From Gammaproteobacteria bacterium (GTDB lineage: Bacteria > Pseudomonadota > Gammaproteobacteria > Steroidobacterales > Woeseiaceae), in NCBI GenBank assembly GCA_030429005.1, contig JAUIDP010000004.1, positions 26,684 through 90,683 of the forward strand: 64,000 bases of DNA, given 5' to 3'. Below, piece after piece: positions 1 to 10,877 of the stretch. Each line of letters begins with the position of its first letter. The stretch's first letter is position 1. The notes below the pieces were generated by a model. It made no database searches, was not told the DNA's origin, and saw nothing but the letters and a program-made list of their open reading frames with translations. The translations under genes were made by a program, and so were the position numbers.

Positions 1-268
1 CGGCCTTTACCCGTTCATCCGTCATGAATATCTGCCGGTAGTCGGCCCACGTCAGTGTGCGTTCGGCCGGCTTCGAAATCTGCTCGACAATCGATTCTTT
101 GTACTCGGCCTCGCCGAGAATGTCCTGCAAGACGGCGCGATCGTAATCGTGCTCGCTGACCATCTCGTCAATAAACCGGGCAACCGTTGGTTCGTCGGTA
201 TCAATTGCGTAGCCCGGGGTGCTGGCGGCAAGCAGGAATGCGATGCCGGCGATGTGTCGGTATGTCAT
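1..268 (-). CDS. mltB: Membrane-bound lytic murein transglycosylase B, N-terminal part (cut by window edge)
   Basis: The first 89 codons are visible; the rest lies beyond the window. The start ATG overlaps the rodA stop by one base (TGATG), so it is the last visible gene of the mre/mrd operon. The product opens with a signal-peptide-like segment (about residues 1-20, ending GYA) and then a stretch typical of MltB: an FIDEM helix followed by KPAERTLTW and YRQIFMTDER. MltB cleaves peptidoglycan glycan strands to 1,6-anhydro-muropeptides in the periplasm, which fits next to the elongasome genes. The lipobox Cys of E. coli MltB is not seen; the visible leader looks like ordinary signal peptidase I type. 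The catalytic domain is not in view. Confidence 0.85.
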   Translation of the reverse strand, partial: MTYRHIAGIAFLLAASTPGYAIDTDEPTVARFIDEMVSEHDYDRAVLQDILGEAEYKESIVEQISKPAERTLTWADYRQIFMTDERVKA

Positions 269-1416
269 CAGTGAGGGAGTAGTTTCCGGTGCGAATGAAT
301 GGACATCAGAATACCGAAACCGGCCATCAGCGTCACCATCGAGGTACCGCCAAAACTGACCAAAGGTAAAGGAACGCCGACTACCGGCAACAAACCGGTC
401 ACCATCGCCGTGTTGACAAAGACGTAGACAAAAAACGTCAGGCTGATCGAGCCGGCGAGCAGCCGCGAGTAGGTGTCCGGTGCCTGCATGGCAATGTACA
501 GTCCGCGAGCAACGACAAACATGTACAGCAGCAGCAGACTCAATGCGCCGAGCAGTCCGAGTTCCTCACCGATCACGGCGAAGATGAAGTCGGTATCGCG
601 TTCCGGCAGGTATTCGAGGTGCGCCTGCGAGCCGTTGGTCCAGCCCTTGCCGAACAAGCCGCCGGAACCGATGGCAATCTTGGACTGGATGATGTTGTAG
701 CCTGCCCCGAGTGGATCGCTGTTCGGATCAATCAGCGTCAGTACGCGTTGTTTCTGATAATCCTCCATCAACTGCCAGAGACCGTAGGCACCGGGCACGG
801 ACAGCACCGCCAGCGCGATGATCAGTCGTATCGGTAATCCTGCCAGGACAATGACGATCATCCCGGAGGCTGCCACCAGCAAGGCAGTACCGAGGTCGGG
901 CTGGCGCGCGATCAGGATGGTGGGCACGACGATCAGTATGGCCAGCAACAGCAGCTGGCCAAATCTCGGCGGCAACGAGCGGTCGTGCAGGTACCAGGCA
1001 GCCATCATCGGCACCGCGAGTTTCATCGCTTCCGATGGCTGGAAACGCACGCCGAGGTCCAGCCAGCGGCGGGCACCCTGGCCAACCTCACCGGTGGTGA
1101 GGACGAGGACCAGCAACACCAGCCCGGCCGCAAAGCCCCACGGCGTCCAGCGACGCAGGAAATCCGGCGGAAACTGTGCGAGTACGATCATGGCAACCAG
1201 CGCGACGCCAAGCCGAACCATCTGGTTCACCAGCAGGCGCATGTTTTCACCGACCGCGCTGTACAGGACGAACAAGCCCAGGGCACAAATCAGCAGCAGG
1301 CCGCCCAGCAGCGGGCCGTCGAGGTTGAGCCGTTTCAGGATACGACCGAATTCACCGAGCGGCGCGACCCGGTTCGTGTCGAGCAGCCTGGCGTCAGTTT
1401 CCCGCATCATCGCCAT
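268..1416 (-). CDS. rodA: Peptidoglycan glycosyltransferase RodA (SEDS family)
   Basis: This is a polytopic inner-membrane SEDS protein that polymerises lipid II during lateral wall elongation together with PBP2. The product is about 382 residues from the chosen ATG, the usual RodA size. The C-terminal family signature is present (LLPVVGVPLPLVSFGGTS, then a last membrane helix ending SHRK), as is the conserved YNIIQSKIAIGSGGLFGKGW loop. The frame is open upstream to 1554, but that extension lies inside mrdA and reads as low-complexity out-of-frame sequence. ATGs at 1431, 1416, 1410 and 1407 are all possible starts; 1416 is a compromise. The 3' end couples to mltB by a one-base overlap. Confidence 0.95.
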   Translation of the reverse strand: MAMMRETDARLLDTNRVAPLGEFGRILKRLNLDGPLLGGLLLICALGLFVLYSAVGENMRLLVNQMVRLGVALVAMIVLAQFPPDFLRRWTPWGFAAGLVLLVLVLTTGEVGQGARRWLDLGVRFQPSEAMKLAVPMMAAWYLHDRSLPPRFGQLLLLAILIVVPTILIARQPDLGTALLVAASGMIVIVLAGLPIRLIIALAVLSVPGAYGLWQLMEDYQKQRVLTLIDPNSDPLGAGYNIIQSKIAIGSGGLFGKGWTNGSQAHLEYLPERDTDFIFAVIGEELGLLGALSLLLLYMFVVARGLYIAMQAPDTYSRLLAGSISLTFFVYVFVNTAMVTGLLPVVGVPLPLVSFGGTSMVTLMAGFGILMSIHSHRKLLPH

Positions 1417-3292
1417 ACCCGAGGTATTCATCCATGATCGCGCGAGCGATCGGTGCTGCGACCCGGCTGCCGCTGGACCCGTTCTCGACGATAAGGGCAA
1501 CGGCAATGCGCGGATTTTCGAGCGGTGCAAATGCGACGAACAGTGCGTGATCACGCAACCGGAACTCGATCTCGTCCTCGTCGTACTCGTCTTCCTGCGC
1601 TACCGAGAACACCTGCGCGGTGCCGCTCTTGCCGGCCATCTGGTACTCGGCGTTCGCGCCTGCAGCGCGGGCGGTGCCTTTCGCTCCCTGCATGACTTCG
1701 TGCATTCCGAGGATAACTGTTTCCCAGTGCGACTCGTCCTGCAGCCGGATGTCGTCCAGTCGCTCGGGCGGATACAGGGTGCGCTCGCCCGTGACCGTAT
1801 TCTGCGACGCTGCGACCAGGCGCGGCCGGTACCGTTCGCCGCGAGTTGCGACGGTGGCAATGGCGCTCGCGAGTTGCAGCGGCGTCGCCAGCATGTAGCC
1901 CTGGCCGATTGACGCAATAACTGTCTCGCCGTTGTACCACCTGGCATCGTAGCCACTGAAGTTGTTCTGCTTCCATTCGCGCGACGGCACCAGCCCGCGG
2001 TGCTCGCCGCGGATGTCGATGCCGCTGCGGTGGCCGAGGCCGAACATGTCGAGATACCTGTGAATGTTATCGATCCCGAGATCGACGCTGAGTTCGTAGA
2101 AGTAGACATCACAGGATTGCGCAATAGCGTTGACGATGTCGATTTCGCCGTGCCCTTCGGGCTTCCAGTCGCGGTACCGATGTGTACTGTTCGGCAGGCT
2201 GAAGTAGCCAATGCACATTGTCGTGTGTTGGAGATTGGTCGCGCCGGTTTCCAGCATGGCGATGGACAGCATCGGCTTGATCGTCGAGCCGGGCGGGTAC
2301 GCGCCGCGAATCGCGCGGTTGAACAAAGGCTGGTCCAGGTCATTCTGCAGTGCGCTGTACTCTGATGTACTCATGCCGACCGCGAATTTGTTGGGGTCGA
2401 ATGACGGTGCGCTGACCAGTGCCAGAACATCACCGCTGCCCGGATCGATAGCGACCAGCGCCCCGCGCTGGCCACGCAGTGCTTCGGTTGCCAGCAACTG
2501 CAGGTCGAGGTCCAGGCTCAGATAAACGTCTTCGCCAGGCGCTGCCGTGACATTGTCCGGCAGCGCGTCGACGACGTCGCGCGAGTCGGCTGGTACGCGC
2601 CGGCCGAGTGCGTTGGTCACGACATTGTTGTAGCCGACATCGCCGTGCAGCGCAGCTTCGTAGCCGCTCTCGACGCCGGTCTTGCCTGTCTGGTTGGTGC
2701 CCGCATACTCGGACTGCTCCAGCCGTTCCAGGTCGGCCTTCGACAATGCGCCGACATAGCCGACGGCATGCGCCGTCGCTTCGCCGTGCGGATAGTGCCG
2801 GATCAGGCGCGGCTGGAAGTCCACACCCGGGAAGCGCGCGCGCTGCAGTGCGAAGTTGGCAATTTCCTCGTCGGTCAGCCGCAGCTTCAGCGCGACCGGC
2901 TTGAAACCGGGGCCGCTGCGCGACAGCTCCTTGAAGTTCTCGATGTCCTCTGCGGCGATCAGTTTCATCGCGGCCAGCCGCTGCAGCGTGTCATCGAGAT
3001 CCTCAACCTGTTCCGGAATCAGTTCGAGCTGATACGCCGGCAGGTTTTCGGCGATTACGCGGCCACGACGATCGAAGATCAGCCCGCGTGTCGGTGGGAC
3101 CGCCTCGATGCGGTAGCGGTTGCCTTGCGACTGTTCTGCAAACACCTCGTAGTCGACGACCTGCAGCTGCACCAGGCGGGCGACGACACCGCCAAGCAGC
3201 AATATGCCGATCGTCGAGGCCAGGGCGACGCGCGCGATAAACAGGCGTCGCTCGGAATGGTGATCCTTGATCGGGGAAAGCAGGTCCATCAA
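1394..3292 (-). CDS. mrdA: Penicillin-binding protein 2, transpeptidase of the elongasome
   Basis: A 632-residue bitopic class B PBP. One N-terminal membrane helix (about 18-40) is followed by the pedestal domain and the transpeptidase domain. Catalytic motifs are all present: S336-T-I-K, S393-C-D in the SxN position (SAD in E. coli) and K555-S-G. It cross-links new peptidoglycan during lateral growth as partner of RodA. The start overlaps mreD by 4 bases and the 3' end overlaps rodA, so the group is translationally coupled. The C-terminal end is short, without the long extension seen in some proteobacteria. Confidence 0.96.
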   Translation of the reverse strand: MMDLLSPIKDHHSERRLFIARVALASTIGILLLGGVVARLVQLQVVDYEVFAEQSQGNRYRIEAVPPTRGLIFDRRGRVIAENLPAYQLELIPEQVEDLDDTLQRLAAMKLIAAEDIENFKELSRSGPGFKPVALKLRLTDEEIANFALQRARFPGVDFQPRLIRHYPHGEATAHAVGYVGALSKADLERLEQSEYAGTNQTGKTGVESGYEAALHGDVGYNNVVTNALGRRVPADSRDVVDALPDNVTAAPGEDVYLSLDLDLQLLATEALRGQRGALVAIDPGSGDVLALVSAPSFDPNKFAVGMSTSEYSALQNDLDQPLFNRAIRGAYPPGSTIKPMLSIAMLETGATNLQHTTMCIGYFSLPNSTHRYRDWKPEGHGEIDIVNAIAQSCDVYFYELSVDLGIDNIHRYLDMFGLGHRSGIDIRGEHRGLVPSREWKQNNFSGYDARWYNGETVIASIGQGYMLATPLQLASAIATVATRGERYRPRLVAASQNTVTGERTLYPPERLDDIRLQDESHWETVILGMHEVMQGAKGTARAAGANAEYQMAGKSGTAQVFSVAQEDEYDEDEIEFRLRDHALFVAFAPLENPRIAVALIVENGSSGSRVAAPIARAIMDEYLGYGDDAGN

Positions 3293-3771
3293 TGAACCCG
3301 CATGCGCACGCCGTTAAGAAGCGAATTGACGATCGGCCAGACGACGGCGCCGCTGACGACCGGTGCCCAGTAGTGCATTGCGTCGACCGGTATACCGGCG
3401 ACACCATTGACCCAGAAAAGGATGAACTGGTACAGCGCCAGCAGGGAAAAAACCGAAGCCATTAGCTGGCCGGCCGGAAAGACGCGCATCAACAGGTGCA
3501 TACGCACTGTGACAAACACGACGACGCAGAGTGCCAGCGCGTGCTGTCCGAGCAACGTCCCCTGTGCAACGTCCAGGACCAGGCCGACGATCCACGCCGA
3601 GCCAACGCTCCAGGTCCGGGGCAACATCATCGCCCAGTAGACCAGTGCCAGGACGACCCAGTCCGGCCGGAACGGTTCGAGCGAGTCCGGCAGCGGAATG
3701 ATGCTCAGCATCAGGGCTATGACGATCGTTGCCAGCACGGGCAGCCGTTGCGAATAGGCGCCGCTACTCAT
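3289..3771 (-). CDS. mreD: Rod shape-determining protein MreD
   Basis: About 160 residues, almost entirely hydrophobic with roughly five membrane helices, of MreD size. It lies between mreC and mrdA as expected. MreD is the small integral-membrane part of the MreBCD elongasome. The start is chosen at the ATG giving MSSGAYSQ, which overlaps the mreC stop by 8 bases; an in-frame ATG 18 bases further upstream is possible but adds only a charged MHRRTA leader. MreD sequences are poorly conserved, so the call rests on topology and gene order as well as family resemblance. Confidence 0.9.
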   Translation of the reverse strand: MSSGAYSQRLPVLATIVIALMLSIIPLPDSLEPFRPDWVVLALVYWAMMLPRTWSVGSAWIVGLVLDVAQGTLLGQHALALCVVVFVTVRMHLLMRVFPAGQLMASVFSLLALYQFILFWVNGVAGIPVDAMHYWAPVVSGAVVWPIVNSLLNGVRMRVH

Positions 3772-4705
3772 CGCCGTCCTCCGGTGCATCGGCTTCGGTC
3801 GATGTCGCCTCGTCCGGCTCCGGTTCCGTAGCCGCGGGTTCCGGATTCTCGAGTTCGGAAGGTTCCGGCTCTGCGGACCAGATCAGCAACACCTCGCGTA
3901 CCTGGTCCAGTGCCGATGATGGCGCGGCGGTCACGTCTGCAAACGATGCCTGCGGAATACGATTCACGGTGGCCACGACAGCGACCGGGTAGCCGGCGGG
4001 GAAGGCGCCGCCGAGTCCGGAGGTTACCAGGACATCGCCCGGTACGATGTCGGCGTTATTCGGCAGGAACGGCAAGTCAAGCCGGTCGAATTCGCCGGTG
4101 CCGTTGGCGATTGTCCGCAATCCGTTGCGGCTTACCTCGACGGGCAACGCATGGCTCGGGTCACTGATCAGGATGGCCTGCGACGTCGTCAGCCCGGTCT
4201 GCAATACCTGGCCGATGACACCGTCGGCATCGATGATGGCCTGGCCATTGTAGACACCGTCTTTCTCGCCGAGGTCGATGACAAAGTTGTGGCGGTATGG
4301 ATTGGCGTCGACCGCCATGATCTCGGCGACGCGGATTTCGTCTCGCAGTCGCGGTCGCGCGTCGAGCAGGTCACGCAGCCGGTCGTTCTCGGCACGCAGT
4401 GCCGTCAACTGTTGCAGCTCGGCACGGGTCAGGACGCGCTCGGCGCGCAGCCGGGCCAGTTCGCGCTGCAATTCACTGCGGTCGGCCGTACTCTCCGTTA
4501 TCCACGCCCACAGGCGAAAGGGTGAATCGACAATGACCTGCAGCGGGTAGACGGCGATGCCGACGCCCTTGCGAATCGTGCTCAGGTGATCCTGGCGATG
4601 GTCCAGCACCATCAGCAGGACACTGAGGGCCACACAAACAAGAACGCGAATCCCGAGAGCCGGGATTCGCGCCGGATTCGAGTTGTCACTGCGGTACGTG
4701 ACCAT
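3764..4705 (-). CDS. mreC: Rod shape-determining protein MreC
   Basis: 313 residues: a single N-terminal membrane helix (about 19-35), a coiled coil rich in Leu, Arg and Glu (about 75-115), then the two beta-barrel domains typical of MreC with the conserved segments VIDLGEKDGVYNGQ and LVTSGLGGAFPAGYPV. MreC is a periplasmic scaffold that binds PBP2 and links it to MreB. The last ~45 residues form an acidic, Pro/Glu-rich tail outside the conserved core, a variable feature in gammaproteobacterial MreC. It is followed by an 8-base overlap with mreD. Confidence 0.95.
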   Translation of the reverse strand: MVTYRSDNSNPARIPALGIRVLVCVALSVLLMVLDHRQDHLSTIRKGVGIAVYPLQVIVDSPFRLWAWITESTADRSELQRELARLRAERVLTRAELQQLTALRAENDRLRDLLDARPRLRDEIRVAEIMAVDANPYRHNFVIDLGEKDGVYNGQAIIDADGVIGQVLQTGLTTSQAILISDPSHALPVEVSRNGLRTIANGTGEFDRLDLPFLPNNADIVPGDVLVTSGLGGAFPAGYPVAVVATVNRIPQASFADVTAAPSSALDQVREVLLIWSAEPEPSELENPEPAATEPEPDEATSTEADAPEDGDE

Positions 4706-4756
4706 TGCGAGCTAGCCCAGATTTGCGAGTTGCGACAACCAGGCCCTGAATCAGAC

Positions 4757-5865
<1,109 letters not shown>

Positions 5866-5936
5866 GGCGGCGTGTATCATTGTGGCCGCGCGCACCGCAG
5901 GGTGCTTCGCGCGCCGGAAAAAGCAGGAAATCTCCC

Positions 5937-6224
5937 GTGTCACTCGATAAAGATCAAGTCCAGCACATCGCAGTGCTGGCACGACTCAAATTGGACGATC
6001 AGGAATTCGACCAGGCAGTGCAGAAACTGTCGAGCATTGTCGATTTCGTGGATCAGCTCAGCCAGGCCGACACAACCGGGGTCGTGCCGATGGCGCATCC
6101 GCTGAACGAGTCGCAGCGTCTTCGCGAAGACCGCGTTACGGAAACCGACGACCGCGATCGGGTGCAGCAGAATGCGGCCGCGGTCGAGGACGGCCTGTAC
6201 CTGGTACCCAGGGTGATCGAGTGA
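5937..6224 (+). CDS. gatC: Asp-tRNA(Asn)/Glu-tRNA(Gln) amidotransferase subunit C
   Basis: 95 residues starting at a GTG ([17 protein letters not shown]) just downstream of a purine-rich CAGGAAA. An in-frame extension to 5880 exists but is Arg/Pro-rich and improbable. It carries the GatC helix pattern ([21 protein letters not shown]) that wraps around GatA. GatCAB converts misacylated Glu-tRNA(Gln) and/or Asp-tRNA(Asn) to the correct amide form. The stop overlaps gatA by 4 bases (GTGA). Confidence 0.95.
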   Translation: MSLDKDQVQHIAVLARLKLDDQEFDQAVQKLSSIVDFVDQLSQADTTGVVPMAHPLNESQRLREDRVTETDDRDRVQQNAAAVEDGLYLVPRVIE

Positions 6225-7693
6225 CAGGAATGAGTGATCTGCACCTGAAAACGCTGACCGAAATAGCAGCCGGCCTCGAAGCGGGCGAATTCACGTCGCT
6301 CGAAGTGACCGAGTCGCTCCTGGATCGCATCGATTCGAGCGATGACACTTTGAACGCTTTCATAACGGTGACCGGCGAACAGGCGCGGGCGACTGCCGTA
6401 GCGGCGGATGCTGCCAGGGCTGCCGGCAAGGCCGGACCGCTGAACGGTTTGCCGCTGGTGCACAAGGATATTTTTTGCACGCGTGACGTACTGACGACCT
6501 GTGGCTCGAGGATGCTCGAGAATTTTGTGTCGCCGTATGATGCAACTGTCGTCGAACGCCTGAATGCGGCCGGTGTCGTGACGCTCGGCAAGACCAACAT
6601 GGACGAGTTTGCGATGGGTTCGTCCAATGAGACCAGCTTCTTCGGCAATGTTCGCAATCCGTGGGATATCGAACGCACACCCGGCGGTTCTTCGGGCGGG
6701 TCCGCGGCCGCTGTTGCGGCACGACTGGCTCCGGCCGCGACGGGAACTGATACTGGCGGCTCCATTCGTCAACCCGCCGCGCTGACCGGCACGGTTGGCC
6801 TGAAACCGACTTATGGCCGCGTCTCCCGTTACGGGATGATCGCTTTCGCCTCCAGTCTCGACCAGGCCGGTGTCATCACTCGCAGTGCCGAGGATGCCGC
6901 GCTGTTGCTCGGGACGATGGCCGGATTCGATGAGCGTGACTCAACCTGTATCGACCACCCGGTGCCGGACTACTCGGCTGCATTGCAGCAATCGCTGGAC
7001 GGACTGCGCGTTGGCATCGTTCGGCAGCATTTCGATGCGGGCCTCGACGACCAGACCGGCAAAGCGGTCAGGGAAGCGTTGGCAGTGCTGGAGTCGCAGG
7101 GCGCGGTGTTGTCCGAGGTTGACCTGCCAAATATCGGTCTATCCGTCCCGACCTATTACGTGGTCGCGCCGGCGGAGTGTTCGTCGAACCTGTCGCGTTT
7201 CGACGGCGTGCGTTTCGGCCACCGGGCCAACGATGCGAGCGACCTGTTCGATCTGTACTGCCGCAGTCGCGGCGAAGGCTTCGGCGACGAGGTCAAGCGC
7301 CGCATCATGACGGGAACGTATGTCCTGTCGGCCGGTTATTACGATGCGTACTACCTGAAAGCCCAGCAGGTACGCCAGTTGATTGCCGACGATTTCCGGC
7401 AGGCTTTTGCGGACGTTGATGTCATTGCCGGCCCGACGGCACCAACGCCGGCGTTCAAGCTCGGCGACAAGACCGATGACCCGATCACGATGTACCTGAA
7501 CGATATCTACACCATCGGTGCAAACCTGGCTGGCCTGCCCGGTATCTCGACGCCCTGCGGCATGGTGGATGGGCTGCCCGTGGGCCTGCATCTCGTGGGG
7601 CCGCACTGGGGCGAGGAGACATTGCTGCGTTGCGCGCACCAGTACCAGGCAGCGACCGACTGGCACACGCGCTGCCCGGAGGCATTCCGGTGA
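6221..7693 (+). CDS. gatA: Asp-tRNA(Asn)/Glu-tRNA(Gln) amidotransferase subunit A (amidase)
   Basis: 490 residues of the amidase-signature family, GatA size. The Ser-cisSer-Lys catalytic centre is in place: the lysine in [10 protein letters not shown], and the serines in [15 protein letters not shown] and [13 protein letters not shown]. It releases ammonia from glutamine for transfer through a tunnel to GatB. A GTG start at 6221 overlapping the gatC stop (GTGA) is preferred because AGGGTG lies about 6 bases upstream; the ATG at 6230 has its AGG only two bases away. The stop overlaps gatB by another GTGA. Confidence 0.97.
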   Translation: MTGMSDLHLKTLTEIAAGLEAGEFTSLEVTESLLDRIDSSDDTLNAFITVTGEQARATAVAADAARAAGKAGPLNGLPLVHKDIFCTRDVLTTCGSRMLENFVSPYDATVVERLNAAGVVTLGKTNMDEFAMGSSNETSFFGNVRNPWDIERTPGGSSGGSAAAVAARLAPAATGTDTGGSIRQPAALTGTVGLKPTYGRVSRYGMIAFASSLDQAGVITRSAEDAALLLGTMAGFDERDSTCIDHPVPDYSAALQQSLDGLRVGIVRQHFDAGLDDQTGKAVREALAVLESQGAVLSEVDLPNIGLSVPTYYVVAPAECSSNLSRFDGVRFGHRANDASDLFDLYCRSRGEGFGDEVKRRIMTGTYVLSAGYYDAYYLKAQQVRQLIADDFRQAFADVDVIAGPTAPTPAFKLGDKTDDPITMYLNDIYTIGANLAGLPGISTPCGMVDGLPVGLHLVGPHWGEETLLRCAHQYQAATDWHTRCPEAFR

Positions 7694-9132
7694 GCGCGGC
7701 GTGGGAAGTGGTCATCGGGCTGGAGATACATACGCAGCTCGCGACCCGGAGCAAGATCTTCTCGGGCGCGGCGACGGCCTACGGCGCCGAACCCAACACC
7801 CAGGCCTGCCTCGTTGACCTCGGTTACCCGGGCGTGTTGCCGGTGCTGAACAGGGAAGTGGTCCGGATGGCATGCAAGTTCGGGCTGGCGGTGAATGCGC
7901 AAATCGCCGAACGCTCGGTGTTTGCGCGCAAGAACTACTTCTACCCGGACCTGCCGAAAGGCTACCAGATCAGCCAGTACGAGCTGCCGATCGTTGGCGC
8001 GGGTGAGCTGATGATCAAGGACGACAACGGCAATGAAAAACGTATCGGCATTACCCGCGCACACCTCGAGGAGGATGCGGGCAAGTCGATACACGAAGGA
8101 TTCGCCGCATCGTCCGGTATCGACCTGAACCGGGCCGGCACGCCACTGCTGGAGATCGTATCTGAGCCGGACATGCGTTCCGCCGGCGAGGCGGTGGCGT
8201 ACATGCGCAAGATCCACTCGATCGTGCGTTATCTTGGCATCTCCGACGGCAACATGCAGGAAGGCTCGTTCCGTTGCGACGCGAACGTGTCGGTGCGGCC
8301 CCGGGGACAGGACGAGCTGGGTACGCGAACCGAATTGAAAAACCTGAACTCGTTTCGTTTCGTTGAAAAGGCAATCAACTACGAGATCGAGCGGCAGATT
8401 GACCTGATCGAAGACGGCGGCGAAGTCGTGCAGGAAACCCGCCTGTACGACTCGGACAAGGATGAGACGCGTTCGATGCGCTCGAAGGAAGAGGCGAATG
8501 ACTATCGTTACTTCCCGGACCCGGACCTGTTGCCGGTGGTTATCGAGCCTGCGTTCATCGAACAGGTTCGCAGCGAACTGCCGGAGCTGCCTGCCGCCAA
8601 ACAGCAACGATTTGTCGACGAATACGGCATCCGCAATGACGATGCCGATATCCTGACGGTCAGCCGGGCACTGGCTGACTACTATGAGGCAGCCGTTGGC
8701 GCGGGCAAGTCGGGCGCCCAGGTGGTTGCTAACTGGGTCATCGGCGACCTGTCGGCCGCGTTAAACCGTGATGGCCTGGAAATCGACAGCAGCAAGGTAT
8801 CGGCAGTACACCTCGCAGGCTTGTTGGATCGCATCAGCGACAACACGATCTCAGGAAAAATTGCGAAGGAAGTCTTCGACGCCATGTGGTCGGGCGAAGG
8901 TACGGCGGACGAGGTCATCGCCGCCAGGGGGCTCAAACAGATCACCGACACGTCGGCCATCGAGGCCATTGTCGATGACGTGATCGCCGCTAACCCGTCG
9001 CAGGTGGCCGAATACAAGGCCGGCAAGGACAAGCTGATCGGCTATTTTGTCGGCCAGGTGATGCAAAAGACCGGCGGCAAGGCGAACCCGGGCCAGGTCA
9101 ACCAGGTGTTGAAATCCAAACTGGGCCAATAA
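7690..9132 (+). CDS. gatB: Asp-tRNA(Asn)/Glu-tRNA(Gln) amidotransferase subunit B
   Basis: 480 residues from the GTG that overlaps the gatA stop. It begins [13 protein letters not shown], the typical GatB N-terminus. The kinase-like cradle domain ([38 protein letters not shown]) is followed by the helical and YqeY-like tail ([14 protein letters not shown]). GatB activates the tRNA-bound acid and performs the amide transfer. The three gat genes are coupled by 4-base GTGA overlaps, all with GTG starts. Confidence 0.97.
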   Translation: MSAAWEVVIGLEIHTQLATRSKIFSGAATAYGAEPNTQACLVDLGYPGVLPVLNREVVRMACKFGLAVNAQIAERSVFARKNYFYPDLPKGYQISQYELPIVGAGELMIKDDNGNEKRIGITRAHLEEDAGKSIHEGFAASSGIDLNRAGTPLLEIVSEPDMRSAGEAVAYMRKIHSIVRYLGISDGNMQEGSFRCDANVSVRPRGQDELGTRTELKNLNSFRFVEKAINYEIERQIDLIEDGGEVVQETRLYDSDKDETRSMRSKEEANDYRYFPDPDLLPVVIEPAFIEQVRSELPELPAAKQQRFVDEYGIRNDDADILTVSRALADYYEAAVGAGKSGAQVVANWVIGDLSAALNRDGLEIDSSKVSAVHLAGLLDRISDNTISGKIAKEVFDAMWSGEGTADEVIAARGLKQITDTSAIEAIVDDVIAANPSQVAEYKAGKDKLIGYFVGQVMQKTGGKANPGQVNQVLKSKLGQ

Positions 9133-9225
9133 GGCCCGTTCCCGGCGGTATACTCTGCGGCTGCAGCAGGAAAACAACAATAATCCCGGCAAAAGTCGGG
9201 TGCAGACTTGCAAGGGGAATAATTA

Positions 9226-9936
9226 ATGATCAGCACATCCAAGAAACTCGCAGCGGAGTTCATCGGCACGTTCTGGCTGGTACTCGGCGGCTGCGGCAGT
9301 GCGGTACTGGCAGCCAACTTTCCGGGCTCGGGCGCGGAAAACACCCTGGGCATCGGCCTGGTCGGCGTGTCGCTGGCTTTCGGACTGACGGTACTGACGA
9401 TGGCCTTCGCCATTGGGCATATATCGGGCTGCCACCTGAACCCGGCTGTCTCGTTCGGTCTCTGGGCCGGTGGCCGGTTTTCGGCGTCCGAGTTGCCCGG
9501 CTACGTCATTGCCCAGACACTGGGCGCGATCGTTGCAGCCGCCATACTCTCCTACATCGCCTACGGCAGCATTGGCGGCGACGGTGGGCTGGCCTCGAAT
9601 GGCTATGGCGAGTTATCGCCGAGCGGCCGCGGCCTGGCGTCCGGCTTCACGACGGAAGTCATCATGACCTTCATGTTCCTCGTCATCATCCTCGGTGCGA
9701 CGTCGGCGCGGGCGCCGGCCGGGTTTGCACCGATTGCGATTGGCCTCGGCCTGACGTTGATTCACCTGGTCAGCATTCCGGTCACGAATACGTCTGTTAA
9801 CCCGGCACGCTCAACCGGTCCTGCGTTACTTGAGGGTGGCGCTGCAATCGGGCAGCTGTGGCTGTTCTGGGTAGCACCGATACTCGGGGCTGTCGTTGCC
9901 GGATACGTGTACCGGTGGCTCGATCCGCAGGAATGA
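9226..9936 (+). CDS. aqpZ: Aquaporin Z, water channel
   Basis: 236 residues, six membrane helices plus two re-entrant half-helices. NPA motifs are at 72-74 and 192-194. The AqpZ selectivity-filter residues can be read by spacing relative to the second NPA: His180, Thr189 and Arg195, as in water-selective channels rather than glycerol facilitators. It resides in the inner membrane. The start ATG has AGGGGAAT about 8 bases upstream. It stands alone, separated from gatB by 93 bp and convergent with the next gene. Confidence 0.94.
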   Translation: MISTSKKLAAEFIGTFWLVLGGCGSAVLAANFPGSGAENTLGIGLVGVSLAFGLTVLTMAFAIGHISGCHLNPAVSFGLWAGGRFSASELPGYVIAQTLGAIVAAAILSYIAYGSIGGDGGLASNGYGELSPSGRGLASGFTTEVIMTFMFLVIILGATSARAPAGFAPIAIGLGLTLIHLVSIPVTNTSVNPARSTGPALLEGGAAIGQLWLFWVAPILGAVVAGYVYRWLDPQE

Positions 9937-9949
9937 TCGGCTCCGACAA

Positions 9950-10387
9950 CTAGTCGCAGGCGACCTTGTCAAAGGTGTTCTCGCGGGAACCGTCGAGCAT
10001 CGAGATCGTCGCGGAAAGCGTTTGGCCATGGCGCCGGTAACGGATGGCCTGCGGGTAGTCGTGCTCGGCATTGACGAACAATGCGTTGTTGTCCGAAATT
10101 TCCATGCCGACAAAAGACGTCCCGGCCTGGCCTGACGGGTAAGCTGTGTACACGAGCAGGCCGTTCTCGTCGCGGTTGATGCTGAGGACTTCGTAGAAGC
10201 TGACGGAGTCGTCACGCACCGACACGGCGAAGCCGGCCATGCTGTTGTCCATGTCCACGACCCATACTTCCCGGGCCTTGTTGTCGGGCGTTGTCCAGCA
10301 GCCAGCCAGCCAGGCAAGTTCATGGCCGCCATTGTCCCTGGCAAACAGGATTGCGGGAATGAGCAGCAGCATAGGCCATATCTTCAT
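9950..10387 (-). CDS. DUF6265-type secreted protein of unknown function
   Basis: 145 residues with a short hydrophobic leader (MKIWPMLLLIPAILF). It then matches the pattern of the DUF6265 family: LAWLAGCW near the start, a REVWVVD strand, YTAYPSGQ, the NAEHDYPQAIRYRR block and a terminal Cys after VAC. These proteins are predicted small periplasmic or lipocalin-like beta proteins with no established function. It is convergent with aqpZ (13 bp apart) and divergent from the next gene. No catalytic motif is apparent. Confidence 0.65.
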   Translation of the reverse strand: MKIWPMLLLIPAILFARDNGGHELAWLAGCWTTPDNKAREVWVVDMDNSMAGFAVSVRDDSVSFYEVLSINRDENGLLVYTAYPSGQAGTSFVGMEISDNNALFVNAEHDYPQAIRYRRHGQTLSATISMLDGSRENTFDKVACD

Positions 10388-10615
10388 GTCGTGTCGCCTG
10401 TTGGTTGTAGAGGCCGCAAGGCCGGGCCGGATACCTGTAGTGGGCGCTATTCTATTAAATAAGATTAGCTAAATAAGGTCTGCCGGTTCGGGCCCAGCCG
10501 GGCGGGATTGGCGCCATATGCACGTGGCTGCGTCCCGGTTGGCTGCAAAATACGCTATTCTAGGAACGAACAACAATAACAAGATCCATAAGAAAAACAG
10601 AACAAGGGGAACAAG

Positions 10616-10867
10616 ATGGACGTAACAAGCCTGTTGATTTTTCTCGCTATTGGCGCCGTTGCAGGATGGCTCGCCGGAACGCTCATCAAGGGCGGCGGCT
10701 TCGGCCTGCTTGGTAACATCGTCATCGGCATCATTGGCGCTTTTGTCGGCGGCTTTCTCGCCGGCGTACTGGGGCTCTCAGCCTCCGGTCTCGTGGGCTC
10801 GATCGTGCTTGCGACGGTCGGCGCGATTGTGTTCCTGTTTATCGTTGGCCTTATCAAGAAAGCCTGA
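10616..10867 (+). CDS. GlsB/YeaQ/YmgE family membrane protein
   Basis: 83 residues, three glycine-rich membrane helices with the family hallmarks (WLAGTLIKGGGFGLLGNIVIGIIGA and a GxxxG-rich centre; shown here in part as GGGFGLLGNIVIGIIGAFVG). Members are often stress-induced inner-membrane proteins; the old name 'transglycosylase-associated' is not a demonstrated activity. The start is preceded by AAGGGG. The 228-bp gap upstream is partly AT-rich and shared with the divergent DUF6265 gene. It ends 10 bp before the OmpA-family gene, so the two are probably co-transcribed. Confidence 0.8.
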   Translation: MDVTSLLIFLAIGAVAGWLAGTLIKGGGFGLLGNIVIGIIGAFVGGFLAGVLGLSASGLVGSIVLATVGAIVFLFIVGLIKKA

Positions 10868-10877
10868 CGGTCCCATT

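Noticed and set aside
9123..9200. Hairpins near the gatB end (GGGCC/GGCCC) and CCCGGC-AAAA-GTCGGG
   Set aside because: Neither is followed by a T-run; the second is only 6 bp with a G-T pair. Not supported as terminators.
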